In this document: in pieces, positions 54,598 to 64,000 of the stretch
How the letters are laid out: each line of letters begins with the position of its first letter
Numbering within the stretch: the first letter of the stretch is position 1
Assembly: GCF_015291645.1 (NCBI RefSeq)
Contig: NZ_CP030055.1
Span: 186,001 to 250,000 of the forward strand
Direction of reading: 5' to 3'
Length of the DNA: 64,000 nucleotides
Source of the DNA: Bradyrhizobium sp. CCBAU 53340
GTDB lineage: Bacteria; Pseudomonadota; Alphaproteobacteria; Rhizobiales; Xanthobacteraceae
Program-made: the position numbers and the translations under genes
The notes under the pieces: model-generated
The model's input: only the letters and a program-made list of their open reading frames with translations
Databases searched by the model: none
What the model was told of the DNA's origin: nothing

Positions 54598-56123
54598 TGC
54601 TGGTGGGAACGACTTTTCATGTGCCTGCGCGGTTCGCGGACAGGCTCTATCACAGGACGCGGTGCCGGCAATGGCACCGGCCCGGCAATGGCCACAGTCT
54701 CGTCCTTGCTGGGCGCTGGAGCGACCGGTTTGGCTGCGGGCGCTTGCGGAAACAGCTTTGCGATTTTCTCCGACGGCCGCGGATCCGGCACCGGCAGTCG
54801 CGCGGCACGCACATTGGGATCGAGGCTCTTCGGCACCAGCATCACGAAATGCATGGGATGGCGCAGCCGGCCCGAGACGCGGCCGGCCTCGGCGCCCGCG
54901 CCAAAATAGAGATCGGCGCGCGCAGGGCCGATGATGGCCGAGCCGGTATCCTGCGCGATCATCAGGCGATGGAACGCCGTCTTGGCGCGATCGGACTCGA
55001 TCGGCAGCTCGCCCTCGATGAAAAACGGCGTGCCGTAGACGTGGAGTGACTTGTCGACTGCGATCGAGCGGCCAGCGGTCAGCGGGATGCCCTGCGCGCC
55101 AACGGCCTCGTCCTTGTCGGACAGATTGACCTCGTGGAAGAAGATGTAGGAGCGGTTCTGCCGCCGCAGCTCCTTGGCGCCGTCGGGGTTCTGCGTCATC
55201 CACTCTCTGATCTTCTGCATCGACATCTCTTCCTTGGGAATGATGCCGCGCTCGATCAGGACACGTCCGACAGCGGTGTAGGGATAGCCGTTGTAGGAAT
55301 CGTAGTTGATTCGGATAGTGGCGCCGTCGTCGAACTTGATCCGCGCCGAGCCCTGGATCTGCGCGAACAAGAGATCGGTCGGGTCCTTCAGCCAGGCGAT
55401 TTCGAGCCCACGGCCGGCGATCTTGCCGTCCTCGATCTCGCCGCGGTCGTAATAGGGCACGAGCTTGCGGCGGCCGATCTTGCGATAGACCGGCCCCTTG
55501 TTGGGCAGGCTGACGGAAGCCTGATTGAATCCGCGCACGAACAGGTTGGAGGGGCGGCGATAGACCGGCACGTTATAGACATCGGTCTGCGTGCGCGATC
55601 CGTCCAGCACCGGCTCGTAATAGCCGGTGACGAAACCGTCGGGCTCCCCTAGGCGCGAGATGCGCAGCGGCGAAAAGTTGGTCTCGAAGAAGGTCTTTGC
55701 GCTCGCATCGTCGATCGGCTCGCGCGATTTGGCGGCGCGACAGGGCTCGGCCAACGAGCCGGCCAGGGCCTTTTGTTCAAGAGCCTTGGGCTCGAGCGCG
55801 CCGGTTTGCGCATTGATCGAACGGCAACTGGCGCGGAACGTCTTGTAGGCCGCGAGATGATCGTCCTCGCTCCAGCCTTTCACGTCGGCCCAGGCCAGCG
55901 GCAGATATTGCGCGCCGGGTATTTCAAACGGAAGCGGGAGCTGCGGATAGGGCAAAGCCCTCGGCGGTATCGCGGCGACCTCGGGAATGCGATGATGATG
56001 GCTGCGGTAATGACGCCGCGCAGCCTCGGCGCCGAGCGAAAACGAAGCCAGCACGACGAGGCCCGCGCAAAGCGCCGTCGCGCCGTTCTTCAGAAGGATC
56101 TTAATTCGCGCTTCCGGTGCCAA
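54594..56123 (-). CDS. mltA: membrane-bound lytic transglycosylase A
   Basis: A 509-residue protein. A signal segment (ALCAGLVVLASFSLGAEA) lies near residues 17-34. The MltA domain holds FVTGYYEPVLDGSRTQTDVY and LLFAQIQGSARIKFDDG; the 3D domain contains LMIAQDTGSAIIGPARADLY with the catalytic Asp. It cleaves peptidoglycan to anhydromuropeptides. The C-terminal 60 residues are proline-rich. The start is TTG 56123, overlapping the Tim44-like gene by 23 bases. Confidence 0.93.
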   Translation of the reverse strand: MAPEARIKILLKNGATALCAGLVVLASFSLGAEAARRHYRSHHHRIPEVAAIPPRALPYPQLPLPFEIPGAQYLPLAWADVKGWSEDDHLAAYKTFRASCRSINAQTGALEPKALEQKALAGSLAEPCRAAKSREPIDDASAKTFFETNFSPLRISRLGEPDGFVTGYYEPVLDGSRTQTDVYNVPVYRRPSNLFVRGFNQASVSLPNKGPVYRKIGRRKLVPYYDRGEIEDGKIAGRGLEIAWLKDPTDLLFAQIQGSARIKFDDGATIRINYDSYNGYPYTAVGRVLIERGIIPKEEMSMQKIREWMTQNPDGAKELRRQNRSYIFFHEVNLSDKDEAVGAQGIPLTAGRSIAVDKSLHVYGTPFFIEGELPIESDRAKTAFHRLMIAQDTGSAIIGPARADLYFGAGAEAGRVSGRLRHPMHFVMLVPKSLDPNVRAARLPVPDPRPSEKIAKLFPQAPAAKPVAPAPSKDETVAIAGPVPLPAPRPVIEPVREPRRHMKSRSHQQ

Positions 56124-56805
56124 CCAGCTTCCAGTTCGGATCGCGAGAGGTGGTGTCGCGGGCGAAAGTCCAGATATCGGTGATGTCGGCGACCTTGTCG
56201 GCGTTGCCGTCGACGATGTTGCCGGCCTTGTCGCGGGTGACCGAGATCATCTGCGAGACGAAGCGCACGGTCAGCTGCGCCGTGCGGTCGCGCAGCTCGG
56301 CGCCGACCAGCTCGGCCTTGTCGATCGAGACGAAGCGGGTCTCGGTCTTCTGGTCGTTCTTCTCGCGTTCCCTGATCGCGGAATCAAAGCTCTCATAGAC
56401 CTCGGACGACAAGAGGTCGCGCAGCGCGCGGCGATCGCCATTGGCAAAGGCCAGCACGATCATCTCATAGGCGCCGCGGGCGCCGGACAGGAAGTGACGC
56501 GGATCGAAGGTGGAATCCTTGTCGACGATGGCGTCGAGACCCTGGGCCAGCGCGGTGCCGGGCTCGGTCAGGCCTTTCCAGCGGTCGGAAGGCGGGGTCG
56601 GCTCGGCTGTCGGCGCCAGCGGCGGCTGATCGATCACCTTGCCCGGCATGGTCACGACGTTCTTGTCCGGAGCACCGCCGAGCGCATTGCGAGCTGTGCG
56701 GTCGAACGGCGGCCGCTCATTGCCAGTCCGCTGTCCCAGCACGCTACGCAGCCGCAGGAAGATAAAGACCGCCAGCGCAAGGAAGATGATGGTGTAGATA
56801 TCCAC
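56101..56805 (-). CDS. Tim44-like domain protein
   Basis: A 234-residue protein from GTG 56805 with an N-terminal membrane anchor (VDIYTIIFLALAVFIFLRLR), a Pro-rich linker and a C-terminal Tim44 domain (SGARGAYEMIVLAFANGDRR, VSQMISVTRDKAGNIVDG). It is the bacterial relative of mitochondrial Tim44 (often called TimA), thought to act in membrane-protein handling. It heads the Tim44-mltA-smr operon. Confidence 0.9.
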   Translation of the reverse strand: MDIYTIIFLALAVFIFLRLRSVLGQRTGNERPPFDRTARNALGGAPDKNVVTMPGKVIDQPPLAPTAEPTPPSDRWKGLTEPGTALAQGLDAIVDKDSTFDPRHFLSGARGAYEMIVLAFANGDRRALRDLLSSEVYESFDSAIREREKNDQKTETRFVSIDKAELVGAELRDRTAQLTVRFVSQMISVTRDKAGNIVDGNADKVADITDIWTFARDTTSRDPNWKLVGTGSAN

Positions 56806-57215
56806 GTCGTATCGCTTTCTGGTCTTTACTGAGGTCGTCTTTGAGGTCGCTGCCGGGGAAAATCGATCCGGCCAGTAGACCGTTCCATACCGGAACGGCA
56901 AGATGACATCATCATTTTAGGCCCGCGTGTCACGTCCGTCGGATGTAGGCACGAAACTTAGCCCGGCCAATGGCGCCTTTTGGCACAGCATCAAGTGTAG
57001 CGCGTTTTATGCTTAAGGGGAAACCCGATCGTGGGCGGAAATCGCGCATCTTCAAGCGTTTAACCTGCGGTTTGGCGTCCGGGGCGGGTCAAACGTCACA
57101 GTTGCAGAAAAGGCCGGATCGGCGCTCCGGAGCCGTTCGTCCTTGTGGAATGAGGCGGCCCTATGTTAGCCAACCGCCGCGAAATTCAGCCCCAATCGGG
57201 TAAGGAGATACTTTG
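56806..57215. other. divergent gap between Tim44-like gene and secB
   Basis: 410 bp holding promoters for both sides. No further gene is supported; the fxsA gene often found here in relatives is absent. AAGGAG lies 10 bp before secB and serves as its ribosome-binding site. Confidence 0.5.
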
Positions 57216-57701
57216 ATGACCAACGGTAACGGCACCCCTCCCGAGGCGGCCCAGGCTCCCCAGCTCAATGTGCTGGCGCAATACACCAAGGATCTCTCGT
57301 TCGAAAATCCGAACGCACCGAGCTCGCTGCAGCAGCAGAGCCAGCCGCCCCAGATCAACATCCAGATCAATGTCGGCGCCAACAACCTCAGCGAAACCGA
57401 GTTCGAGGTGACGCTGTCGGTCGAGGGCAAGGCCGAGACCGCGGGCAAGGTGATGTTCTCGTTCGAGCTCGCCTATGCCGGCGTGTTCCGCATCGCCAAT
57501 GTGCCGAAGGAGAACCTGCATCCGCTGGTCATGATCGAATGCCCGCGCCTGCTGTTCCCGTTCGCCCGTGAAATCATCGCAACCGCCGTGCGCGATGGCG
57601 GGTTCCCGCCCCTGATGCTGGATCCGGTCGATTTCGTCGGCCTTTACCGCCAGAACATGGAGCGGCAGATGGCCGCCCAGCAGCCGGCCGGTCAGGCCTG
57701 A
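57216..57701 (+). CDS. secB: protein-export chaperone SecB
   Basis: A 161-residue Sec[40 protein letters not shown], and [20 protein letters not shown] with the conserved Leu/Phe surface. It holds preproteins unfolded and hands them to SecA as a tetramer. The ATG at 57216 follows AAGGAG. Confidence 0.98.
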   Translation: MTNGNGTPPEAAQAPQLNVLAQYTKDLSFENPNAPSSLQQQSQPPQINIQINVGANNLSETEFEVTLSVEGKAETAGKVMFSFELAYAGVFRIANVPKENLHPLVMIECPRLLFPFAREIIATAVRDGGFPPLMLDPVDFVGLYRQNMERQMAAQQPAGQA

Positions 57702-57710
57702 CCGGCAAAA

Positions 57711-58427
57711 CTACCCGGCCGGAGGCGCAACTGGAGCGGGCAAGAACTCGTTCCAGATCGCCTTGTCGCCCATCGTTGCAATGAAGGCCCGATGGGCCTC
57801 GCGCTCGGCGTCCGACACCCGCGGCGCAAGGGCTACCGGCCGCTGCCGCCGCGGTGCATCGCCGGCGGCATTGACGCGGATCTCCTGGGTTTCCGACGCC
57901 AGCAGCAGCTGCGATTGCCGCGCCCCGACCAGATCGACATAGACTTCCGCGAGCAGCTCGGAATCCAGCAACGCGCCATGCTTGGTGCGGTGTGAATTGT
58001 CGATCGCGTAGCGTGAGCAGAGATCGTCGAGCCGGTTCGACACGCCGGGATGCTTGCGCCGCGCCAGCAGCAGCGTATCGACCAGGCGCTCGCGCGGGAT
58101 CGCCGGACGCTTGATCCGGTCAAGCTCGGCATTGATGAAGCTGATGTCGAACGAGGCGTTGTGGATCACGAGCGGCGCATCGCCGATGAATTCCAGGAAA
58201 GCGTCGACGATCTCGTGGAACAGCGGCTTGGTCGAGAGAAACTCGGCCGAGAGCCCGTGCACGGCAAAGGCTTCCGCCGGCATGTCCCGTTCGGGGTTGA
58301 TGTAGACGTGATAGGTCTGTCCAGTCGGCATGCGGTTGAAGATCTCGACGCAGCCGATTTCGACCAGCCGATCGCCGCGCAAGGGATCGAGGCCGGTGGT
58401 TTCGGTATCGAGAACGATTTCACGCAT
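57711..58427 (-). CDS. dnaQ: DNA polymerase III epsilon subunit
   Basis: A 238-residue 3'-5' exonuclease of the DEDDh class: IVLDTETTGLDPLRGDRLVE (Exo I), VIHNASFDISFINAELDR (Exo II), TKHGALLDSELLAEVYVDL (Exo III with His and Asp). It is the proofreading subunit. It converges with secB at a 9-bp gap and follows coaE. Confidence 0.97.
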   Translation of the reverse strand: MREIVLDTETTGLDPLRGDRLVEIGCVEIFNRMPTGQTYHVYINPERDMPAEAFAVHGLSAEFLSTKPLFHEIVDAFLEFIGDAPLVIHNASFDISFINAELDRIKRPAIPRERLVDTLLLARRKHPGVSNRLDDLCSRYAIDNSHRTKHGALLDSELLAEVYVDLVGARQSQLLLASETQEIRVNAAGDAPRRQRPVALAPRVSDAEREAHRAFIATMGDKAIWNEFLPAPVAPPAG

Positions 58428-58468
58428 GATTTTAAGACGCCGTGCAGGAAGCCGTAAAGGTCGGCGAA

Positions 58469-59068
58469 TCAGCTTCGCCGCTGCGGCATCTTAGCGACCT
58501 CGGCCAGGATGTGCGTGATTTGCGCGCGCACCGGCTCAAGTCCGTGTGACGTATCCACCACGAAATCGGCCCGCTTGCGCTTTTCGGCATCGGGCGTCTG
58601 CTTGGCGATGATGGCGTCCAGCTTGGCCTCGTCCATTGTTCCCCGCGCCAGCACACGCTCGCGCTGCAGCTCCGGCGAGGTCGAGACCACGACCACGGCA
58701 TCGACGCGCTTCTCGCCGCCGGTCTCGAACAGCAGCGGAATGTCCAGCACCACGACCGGGGCCTTGGCGGCTTCCGCGTCGGCGAAGAATTTCTGTCGGG
58801 ACGCACCGAGCATCGGATGGACGATCTGCTCGAGCTGCTTGATCGCGGCGGGATCATGCACCACACGCGCCGACAGCTTTTGGCGGTCGACCTTGCCATT
58901 CACAGTGGTGCCGGGGAAGGCGGCCTCGATCGCCGGCGCCGCCTCGCCTTCATAGAGCTGATGGACGGCGGCATCGGCGTCGTAGACCGGCACGCCCGCC
59001 TCCGCGAATAATTTCGCGGTGGTGGATTTGCCCATCCCGATCGAGCCTGTCAGTCCGAGAATCCGCAT
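58469..59068 (-). CDS. coaE: dephospho-CoA kinase
   Basis: A 199-residue P-loop kinase: [20 protein letters not shown], the CoaE segment [20 protein letters not shown], and [20 protein letters not shown]. Last step of coenzyme A synthesis. 25 bp lie between it and maf upstream. Confidence 0.97.
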   Translation of the reverse strand: MRILGLTGSIGMGKSTTAKLFAEAGVPVYDADAAVHQLYEGEAAPAIEAAFPGTTVNGKVDRQKLSARVVHDPAAIKQLEQIVHPMLGASRQKFFADAEAAKAPVVVLDIPLLFETGGEKRVDAVVVVSTSPELQRERVLARGTMDEAKLDAIIAKQTPDAEKRKRADFVVDTSHGLEPVRAQITHILAEVAKMPQRRS

Positions 59069-59093
59069 CGGCGCCTAGCCATCTCTCAATCCG

Positions 59094-59702
59094 TCACATC
59101 GCAACTAGCCGCTCGCGCCGCAGGAACGCAAGCAGCGGCAAGAGCGGCAGGCCGAGAATGGTGAAATGATCGCCCTCGATGCGCTCGAACAGATGGATGC
59201 CGAGGCCCTCGAGCTGATAGGCGCCGACGCTCCTGGTGACGGCCTCACCAGCGGCGTCGAGATAGACCGAAAGCTCGCCCTCGGACATCTGCCGCATGGT
59301 CATGCGGGCGATTGAGACATAATCGAAGACAATCCTGCCGTCATGGGCCACGGCAACGGCGGAATTCAGCTCGTGAGTGCCGCCGGCAAGATCGCGCAAT
59401 TGCGCCAGTGCCTGGGCGCGGCCCGCAGGCTTGTTGAACAGACGATCGCCTAGCGCCAGCGTCTGGTCAGCGCCGATCACATAGCTGCCGGGACGGAGCG
59501 CCGAAACCGCCTTGGCCTTTTCACGGGCCAGCAGCAGACCGATCTCGCGCGGGTTCGAAAGCTTTGACGCAGCCTGGATGCCGCGCTCGTCGATGTCTGC
59601 CGCCACAGCTTCGAATTCGAGCCCGGCATTGGCCAGCAGCATTTTGCGCGCGCCGCTCTGCGATGCCAGGATCAACGGAGATGTGCCGCGCCAGAGAGCC
59701 AT
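59094..59702 (-). CDS. maf: Maf-family nucleotide pyrophosphatase
   Basis: A 202-residue Maf protein: LILASQSGARKMLLANAGLE, YVIGADQTLALGDRLFNKPA, and GAYQLEGLGIHLFERIEGDH. Maf proteins hydrolyse dTTP/UTP or modified nucleotides. It follows ppsR with no gap. Confidence 0.95.
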   Translation of the reverse strand: MALWRGTSPLILASQSGARKMLLANAGLEFEAVAADIDERGIQAASKLSNPREIGLLLAREKAKAVSALRPGSYVIGADQTLALGDRLFNKPAGRAQALAQLRDLAGGTHELNSAVAVAHDGRIVFDYVSIARMTMRQMSEGELSVYLDAAGEAVTRSVGAYQLEGLGIHLFERIEGDHFTILGLPLLPLLAFLRRERLVAM

Positions 59703-60548
59703 TTATTCGGAGGGCCGGTTGCGCTGGCGATCGCTGTAAAGCTTCATGATCGCCGCAGCGGTTTCCTCGATCGAGCGCCGCGTCACATCGAGCAGCGGCC
59801 AGTCGTGCTTGGCGCTCAGCTTGCGCGCAAACGCGACCTCCTCAGTCACCGATTGCTTGTCGGTATAGGTGTCGCTGCCAGATCCGGATTCGGCACCCAT
59901 CGAGAGCAGGCGGTTCTGACGGATCTGAATCAGGCGTTCCGGCGTCGCGTGCAGGCTCACCACCAGCGGCCGGGTCAGCGTCTCCAATTGCGCCGGCACG
60001 GGAATGCCGGGAACCAGCGGCACGTTGGCGGTGCGGATGCCGCGATTGGCGAGATAGATCGACGTCGGCGTTTTCGAGGTACGGGAGACACCGACCAGGA
60101 CGACGTCGGCTTCCTCGAGCCCTTCGACATGCTGGCCGTCGTCATGGATCATCGTGTAGTTCAACGCGTCGATGCGCTTGAAATATTCAGCATTGAGCAC
60201 GTGCTGGGCGCCGACGCGGCCCGTCGTCGCCGCGCCGAGATAAGCTTCGAACAATTGCATGACCGGGCCGATGATGGAGAGGCTCGGAACATTGATCGCC
60301 TTGCACTTGTCCTCGAGCCTGGAGACCAGATCCTTCTCCAAAAGCGTGAACAGCACGATCCCTGGCGCCTCCTCGATCTCGTCGAGCACGCGATCGAGCT
60401 GCTTCTGGCTGCGCACCAGCGGATAGACATGCTCAACCGGCGTGACGTTGGCGTATTGCGCGGCGACGGCGCGTGCGACCGTGATCAGGGTCTCGCCGGT
60501 GGAGTCGGAGACGAGGTGCAGATGGAAATAATTGTTCGAGGTCGGCAC
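59703..60548 (-). CDS. ppsR: pyruvate, phosphate dikinase/PEP synthase regulatory protein (DUF299)
   Basis: A 281-residue bifunctional kinase/phosphorylase of DUF299: [20 protein letters not shown], the P-loop [20 protein letters not shown], and [20 protein letters not shown]. It regulates PPDK or PEP synthase by Thr phosphorylation. In several alphaproteobacteria the gene lies directly beside the chromosomal origin, which matters for the adjacent gap. Confidence 0.95.
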   Translation of the reverse strand: MPTSNNYFHLHLVSDSTGETLITVARAVAAQYANVTPVEHVYPLVRSQKQLDRVLDEIEEAPGIVLFTLLEKDLVSRLEDKCKAINVPSLSIIGPVMQLFEAYLGAATTGRVGAQHVLNAEYFKRIDALNYTMIHDDGQHVEGLEEADVVLVGVSRTSKTPTSIYLANRGIRTANVPLVPGIPVPAQLETLTRPLVVSLHATPERLIQIRQNRLLSMGAESGSGSDTYTDKQSVTEEVAFARKLSAKHDWPLLDVTRRSIEETAAAIMKLYSDRQRNRPSE

Positions 60549-61008
60549 AAAAACTCTTTGAATTTCGCTGGGGCGGTTTGTGGATTTCTGTGGAGCTTAA
60601 CCCCTCGGAAAGGGATGCGCGACACCAGGGGCGGGATAAGTGCCGATTTTCTTCACACTGCTGACCGTCAGGACAAGTCCGGCGCCTCAGGCAGACAGAA
60701 ACGGGATTGCGCGGACAACCCCCTTGATAAGCTGCGGATGAAAACGCGCAAGCCTTTGAGCTCGGATGATTTATCCGGGCAGGCTAGAACCATCAGGGAC
60801 ATGTTGAGCGATGTGAACAAGCGCGCGCGGAGCGGCGGACTTCATTGCGTGAGTCCAATCCACGGTCACTCAGACTCAAACCTTTAAGAATCTAAGATTC
60901 TAGATTTGAGGAAGGCGCTACGGACAGATATGTGTGCAGGCGAGACCTTAACGAGTTCTTACTATCCCCAGACCGATCAATGGCTGGGCGCAAAGTCGGG
61001 CGGCGGAC
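60549..61008. other. candidate chromosomal replication origin
   Basis: A 460-bp gap flanked by ppsR-maf-coaE-dnaQ-secB and hemJ-rho-mnmE, the neighbourhood of Caulobacter oriC. It holds DnaA-box-like TGTGGATTT (60579-60587), TGTGGAGCT (60589-60597) and TTATCCGGG (60771-60779), an A/T-rich stretch with the hairpin AGAATC taa GATTCT near 60886-60902, and a CtrA-like TTAA-N7-TTAC (60948-60962). The boxes deviate from consensus, and hemE, which usually lies next to this origin, is absent. A frame through part of it on the plus strand is an extension of antisense sequence. Confidence 0.45.
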
Positions 61009-61443
61009 ATGTTTGAAGACGTCTATCTCTGGATCAAGGCGCTGCATGTGATCGCGGTCATCTCCTGGATGGCCGGCATGCTCTATCTGCCCAGGCTGTT
61101 CGTTTATCACTGCGAAGCCGAGATCGGCTCGAAGCAGTCCGAAACCTTCAAGGTGATGGAACGCCGCCTGTTCAAGGCGATCATCAATCCCGCCATGATC
61201 ATCACCTGGCTGGCCGGACTCTACCTCGCCTGGTCCGGCCATTGGTTCAGCTTCGGCTGGCTGCACGTAAAACTGGCAATGGTGCTGGCGATGTCCGCGG
61301 TCCACGGCTTTTTTTCCCGCTGGCTCAAGGACTTCGCGGCCGACCGGCGCCCCCACAGCCAGAAATTCTTCCGGATTATCAATGAGGTGCCGACCATCCT
61401 GATGATTATCATCGTCATCATGGTGATCGTGAAGCCGTTCTAG
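61009..61443 (+). CDS. hemJ: protoporphyrinogen oxidase HemJ
   Basis: A 144-residue HemJ (UPF0093) with four membrane helices. The conserved His is in WIKALHVIAVISWMAGMLYL; LPRLFVYHCEAEIG holds the second; the C-terminus ends in IIIVIMVIVKPF. It oxidises protoporphyrinogen IX in bacteria without HemG or HemY. rho follows 247 bp downstream. Confidence 0.93.
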   Translation: MFEDVYLWIKALHVIAVISWMAGMLYLPRLFVYHCEAEIGSKQSETFKVMERRLFKAIINPAMIITWLAGLYLAWSGHWFSFGWLHVKLAMVLAMSAVHGFFSRWLKDFAADRRPHSQKFFRIINEVPTILMIIIVIMVIVKPF

Positions 61444-61690
61444 GCAGCAATCGTGAACGATCGCTCAGCGCTTCGGCTTGCGGAGTGGAAAGCGATTTTC
61501 TATATTATCGATATCCCACCCAACGCAGGCGGATGTGGTTGTGTCTGAGCTTTTCAGAGGCCGGACACCGCATCAGGTTTCAAGCCCCACCGGCACTTAA
61601 CCTTGCCAGACCTGCGGACCTTACCTTCTCACGTCCGCATTTCAGAGCCTCCTCGCACCCCTCCCAAGGTTACCCCACAGGACCACCCCA

Positions 61691-62956
61691 ATGCGGGAAA
61701 TCAAACTCGAAGACCTCAAATCCAAAACACCCGCCGAGCTCGTCTCGTTCGCGGAGGAGAATGGGGTCGAGAATGCCAGCACCATGCGCAAGCAGGAGCT
61801 GCTGTTCGCCATCCTCAAGCAGCTCGCACTCGCCGAGACCGACATCGTCGGCCAGGGCGTCGTCGAGGTGCTCTCCGACGGCTTCGGCTTCCTCCGCTCG
61901 CCCGACGCCAATTATCTGCCGGGCCCGGACGATATCTACGTTTCGCCCTCGCAGATCCGCCGTTTCGGCCTACGCACCGGCGACACCATCGAAGGCCATA
62001 TTCGCAGCCCGAAAGAGGGCGAGCGCTATTTCGCGCTGCTGAAGGTCAACACGCTCAATTTCGAGGACCCGGAAAAGGCCAAGCACAAGGTCAATTTCGA
62101 CAACCTCACGCCGCTGTTTCCGAACCAGCGATTCCGGATGGAAATCGACGATCCGACGCGGAAAGACTTGTCTGCAAGGGTGATCGACATCGTCGCCCCG
62201 ATCGGCAAGGGCCAGCGCGCCTTGATCGTCGCGCCGCCGCGCACGGGTAAGACCGTGCTGATGCAGAACATCGCGCATTCAATCACGCACAATCATCCCG
62301 AATGCTATCTGATCGTGCTTCTGATCGACGAGCGTCCGGAAGAAGTCACTGATATGCAGCGCTCGGTGAAGGGCGAGGTCGTGTCCTCGACCTTTGACGA
62401 GCCGGCCGTGCGTCACGTTCAGGTCGCCGAGATGGTGATCGAGAAGGCCAAGCGTCTCGTCGAGCACGGCCGCGATGTCGTCATCTTGCTCGATTCGATC
62501 ACGCGCCTCGGTCGCGCCTACAACACCGTGGTGCCGTCGTCGGGCAAGGTGCTGACCGGCGGTGTCGACGCCAACGCGCTGCAGCGGCCGAAGCGCTTCT
62601 TCGGTGCCGCCCGCAACATCGAGGAGGGCGGCTCGCTGACCATCATCGCGACCGCGCTGGTCGATACCGGCAGCCGCATGGACGAGGTCATCTTCGAAGA
62701 GTTCAAGGGCACCGGTAACTCCGAACTGATCCTTGACCGCAAGGTCTCGGACAAGCGTACCTTCCCGGCGATCGATATCTCGCGCTCCGGCACCCGCAAG
62801 GAGGAGCTCATCACCGATCCGCAGGTGCTCAAGAAGATGTACGTGCTCCGCCGCATCCTGAACCCGATGGGCACCATGGACGCGATCGACTTCCTGCTCG
62901 ACAAGCTGCGCTCGACCAAGAGCAATTCGGAGTTCTTCGACTCCATGAACACCTGA
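61691..62956 (+). CDS. rho: transcription termination factor Rho
   Basis: A 421-residue Rho helicase: [20 protein letters not shown], the RNA-binding cold-shock-like domain [20 protein letters not shown], Walker [21 protein letters not shown], Walker [21 protein letters not shown] (with the Q-loop region [14 protein letters not shown]). The 247-bp leader upstream contains no gene and may serve in Rho autoregulation. Confidence 0.98.
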   Translation: MREIKLEDLKSKTPAELVSFAEENGVENASTMRKQELLFAILKQLALAETDIVGQGVVEVLSDGFGFLRSPDANYLPGPDDIYVSPSQIRRFGLRTGDTIEGHIRSPKEGERYFALLKVNTLNFEDPEKAKHKVNFDNLTPLFPNQRFRMEIDDPTRKDLSARVIDIVAPIGKGQRALIVAPPRTGKTVLMQNIAHSITHNHPECYLIVLLIDERPEEVTDMQRSVKGEVVSSTFDEPAVRHVQVAEMVIEKAKRLVEHGRDVVILLDSITRLGRAYNTVVPSSGKVLTGGVDANALQRPKRFFGAARNIEEGGSLTIIATALVDTGSRMDEVIFEEFKGTGNSELILDRKVSDKRTFPAIDISRSGTRKEELITDPQVLKKMYVLRRILNPMGTMDAIDFLLDKLRSTKSNSEFFDSMNT

Positions 62957-62978
62957 GTGCAGTGCAACAAGAGATCAG

Positions 62979-63002
62979 AGGGCGCCTCCGGGCGCCCTTT
63001 TC
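62979..63002 (+). terminator. intrinsic terminator after rho
   Basis: An 8-bp perfect stem, AGGGCGCC paired with GGCGCCCT, a 4-base loop TCCG and TTTT. It lies 22 bp after the rho stop. Confidence 0.9.
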
Positions 63003-63271
63003 ATTTGCAGGCTTTGCTGCGGGGAGAGTGCAGCATGGAAGCCGGTTTTTCGAGCGACATCGATTATCCTTTAATATGTTGATATCTCGACATAATACTT
63101 GAAATCTGACGAGCCTCGTTTTTCCCGAATGGCTTGGATTGCAGCAAAAATGCTGCGGATATATTGCGGTGCAATATAGTGTTTGCTGCGGGATTCGTTG
63201 CAGCAAAATCCTGCTCCTGGCCGGCAGAAACGAGACGTTTGCCTTTTCGCAGCGAGCCGGACAAATAAGCC
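63003..63271. other. A/T-rich structured gap between rho and mnmE
   Basis: Holds GCAGCA aaaa TGCTGC (63141-63156), TATATTGC ggt GCAATATA (63160-63178) and a further GTTGCAGCAAAAT near 63199. No parS site is visible. It must carry the mnmE promoter; the stacked hairpins may be regulatory. Confidence 0.45.
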
Positions 63272-64000
63272 ATGCATCCGCGAGACCAGACCATCTTTGC
63301 GTTGTCGTCCGGCCGGGCGCCGAGCGCCATCGCGATCGTTCGGGTCTCGGGCTCGCAGGCAGCGGCGGTTCTGACCGCGCTTGCGGGCAAGCTGCCGGCA
63401 CCGCGACAAGCCAGCCGGCGGCTGCTCCGTGACGCGACGGGCCAGCCGATCGACGATGCAGTCGTGCTCTGGTTTCCCGGCCCGACAAGCGCAACGGGCG
63501 AAGACGTTGCCGAATTTCACGTCCATGGCGGTCGCGCCGTGCTGGCCGCCCTCTTCGTCGCTATTTCTTTAATTCCGAATTCACGTGCTGCCGAACCCGG
63601 TGAGTTCACCCGGCGCGCGTTCGAGAACGGCAAGCTCGATCTCACCGAGGCCGAGGGGCTCGACGATCTCATTCACGCCGACACCGATCGCCAGCGCCGC
63701 CAGGCGCTGCGCCAGCTGCAGGGCCTGCTCGGCGATCGCGCGCGCGACTGGCGCGAACGCATCATCGAGGCGTCGGCGCTGATCGAGGCCGGAATCGATT
63801 TTTCCGATGAAGGCGATGTGCCCGCGGAATTGCGTGCGCCGGCAGTGAAAGCAATCAGATCGCTGCACGATGAAATCACAAAGGTCCTTGCGGCACAGGG
63901 ACATTCTGAACGCCTGCGCGAAGGCCTAGTGGTCGCGATCGCCGGCGAGCCGAATGTCGGCAAGTCGACGCTGATGAACCAGCTCGCGCGCCGCGAGGTC
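63272..64000 (+). CDS. mnmE: tRNA modification GTPase MnmE (3' end beyond window)
   Basis: From ATG 63272, [20 protein letters not shown] then [20 protein letters not shown], with [20 protein letters not shown], and the start of the G domain [20 protein letters not shown]. MnmE with MnmG forms cmnm5U34 in tRNA. 243 codons are in the window. The frame runs to the right edge. Confidence 0.97.
   Translation, partial: MHPRDQTIFALSSGRAPSAIAIVRVSGSQAAAVLTALAGKLPAPRQASRRLLRDATGQPIDDAVVLWFPGPTSATGEDVAEFHVHGGRAVLAALFVAISLIPNSRAAEPGEFTRRAFENGKLDLTEAEGLDDLIHADTDRQRRQALRQLQGLLGDRARDWRERIIEASALIEAGIDFSDEGDVPAELRAPAVKAIRSLHDEITKVLAAQGHSERLREGLVVAIAGEPNVGKSTLMNQLARREV

Overview
The window is a high-GC alphaproteobacterial chromosome segment. 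Gene content and order, together with several dispersed imperfect palindromes of the kind common in Bradyrhizobium, point to Bradyrhizobium or a close relative in the Nitrobacteraceae. This assignment is inferred from gene content; no 16S gene is present.

Layout. Positions 1-8020 hold conserved housekeeping genes: hrcA (cut by the window edge), rph, rdgB, hemW, a hybrid histidine kinase, a small exported protein, and the C-terminal part of comM (yifB). From 8021 to 34130 a 26,110-bp genomic island interrupts comM. The N-terminal 31 codons of comM lie beyond the island at 34131-34223. Joining the two chromosomal flanks at a shared GC dinucleotide restores an in-frame comM of 512 codons, and joining the two island ends restores an almost palindromic attP. 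A 587-residue large serine recombinase sits next to the right end and is the likely integrase.

The island carries, from left to right: four co-directional genes of unknown function; a small HUH-type (Rep-like) protein; a DUF3644 HEPN-like protein; a secreted protein and a DUF3892-like fragment; a 194-residue single-domain tyrosine recombinase; then a series of modules separated by a recurrent sequence with a conserved core of about 43 bp (16035, 20076, 22871, 25820). The modules hold a PIN-like DUF4935 protein, a DUF2235 hydrolase and a DUF3883 nuclease; a cysteine/glycine-rich 38-residue peptide with a lipoprotein and an astacin-like metalloprotease; and small membrane proteins with an ABC-type solute-binding protein. 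They are followed by a four-gene operon, SIR2-HerA-KTSC-HEPN-like, resembling the known SIR2-HerA antiphage system with two extra genes, and then by DUF6641, an XRE regulator and the integrase. Many of these genes belong to families associated with defence against phages.

Positions 34131-64000 return to core genome: PilZ and TadD-like proteins, cpaEDCB of the Tad pilus, gshB-yraN-rsmI divergent from an LpoA-like gene, coaA, the hisB-hisH-hisA-hisF-hisE cluster, hslV/hslU, a Smr protein, mltA, a Tim44-like gene, secB, dnaQ, coaE, maf, ppsR, hemJ, rho and mnmE (cut by the right edge). The order ppsR-maf-coaE-dnaQ-secB on one side and hemJ-rho-mnmE on the other matches the neighbourhood of the chromosomal origin in several alphaproteobacteria. 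The 460-bp gap at 60549-61008 has DnaA-box-like and CtrA-like sequences, so it is flagged as an origin candidate.
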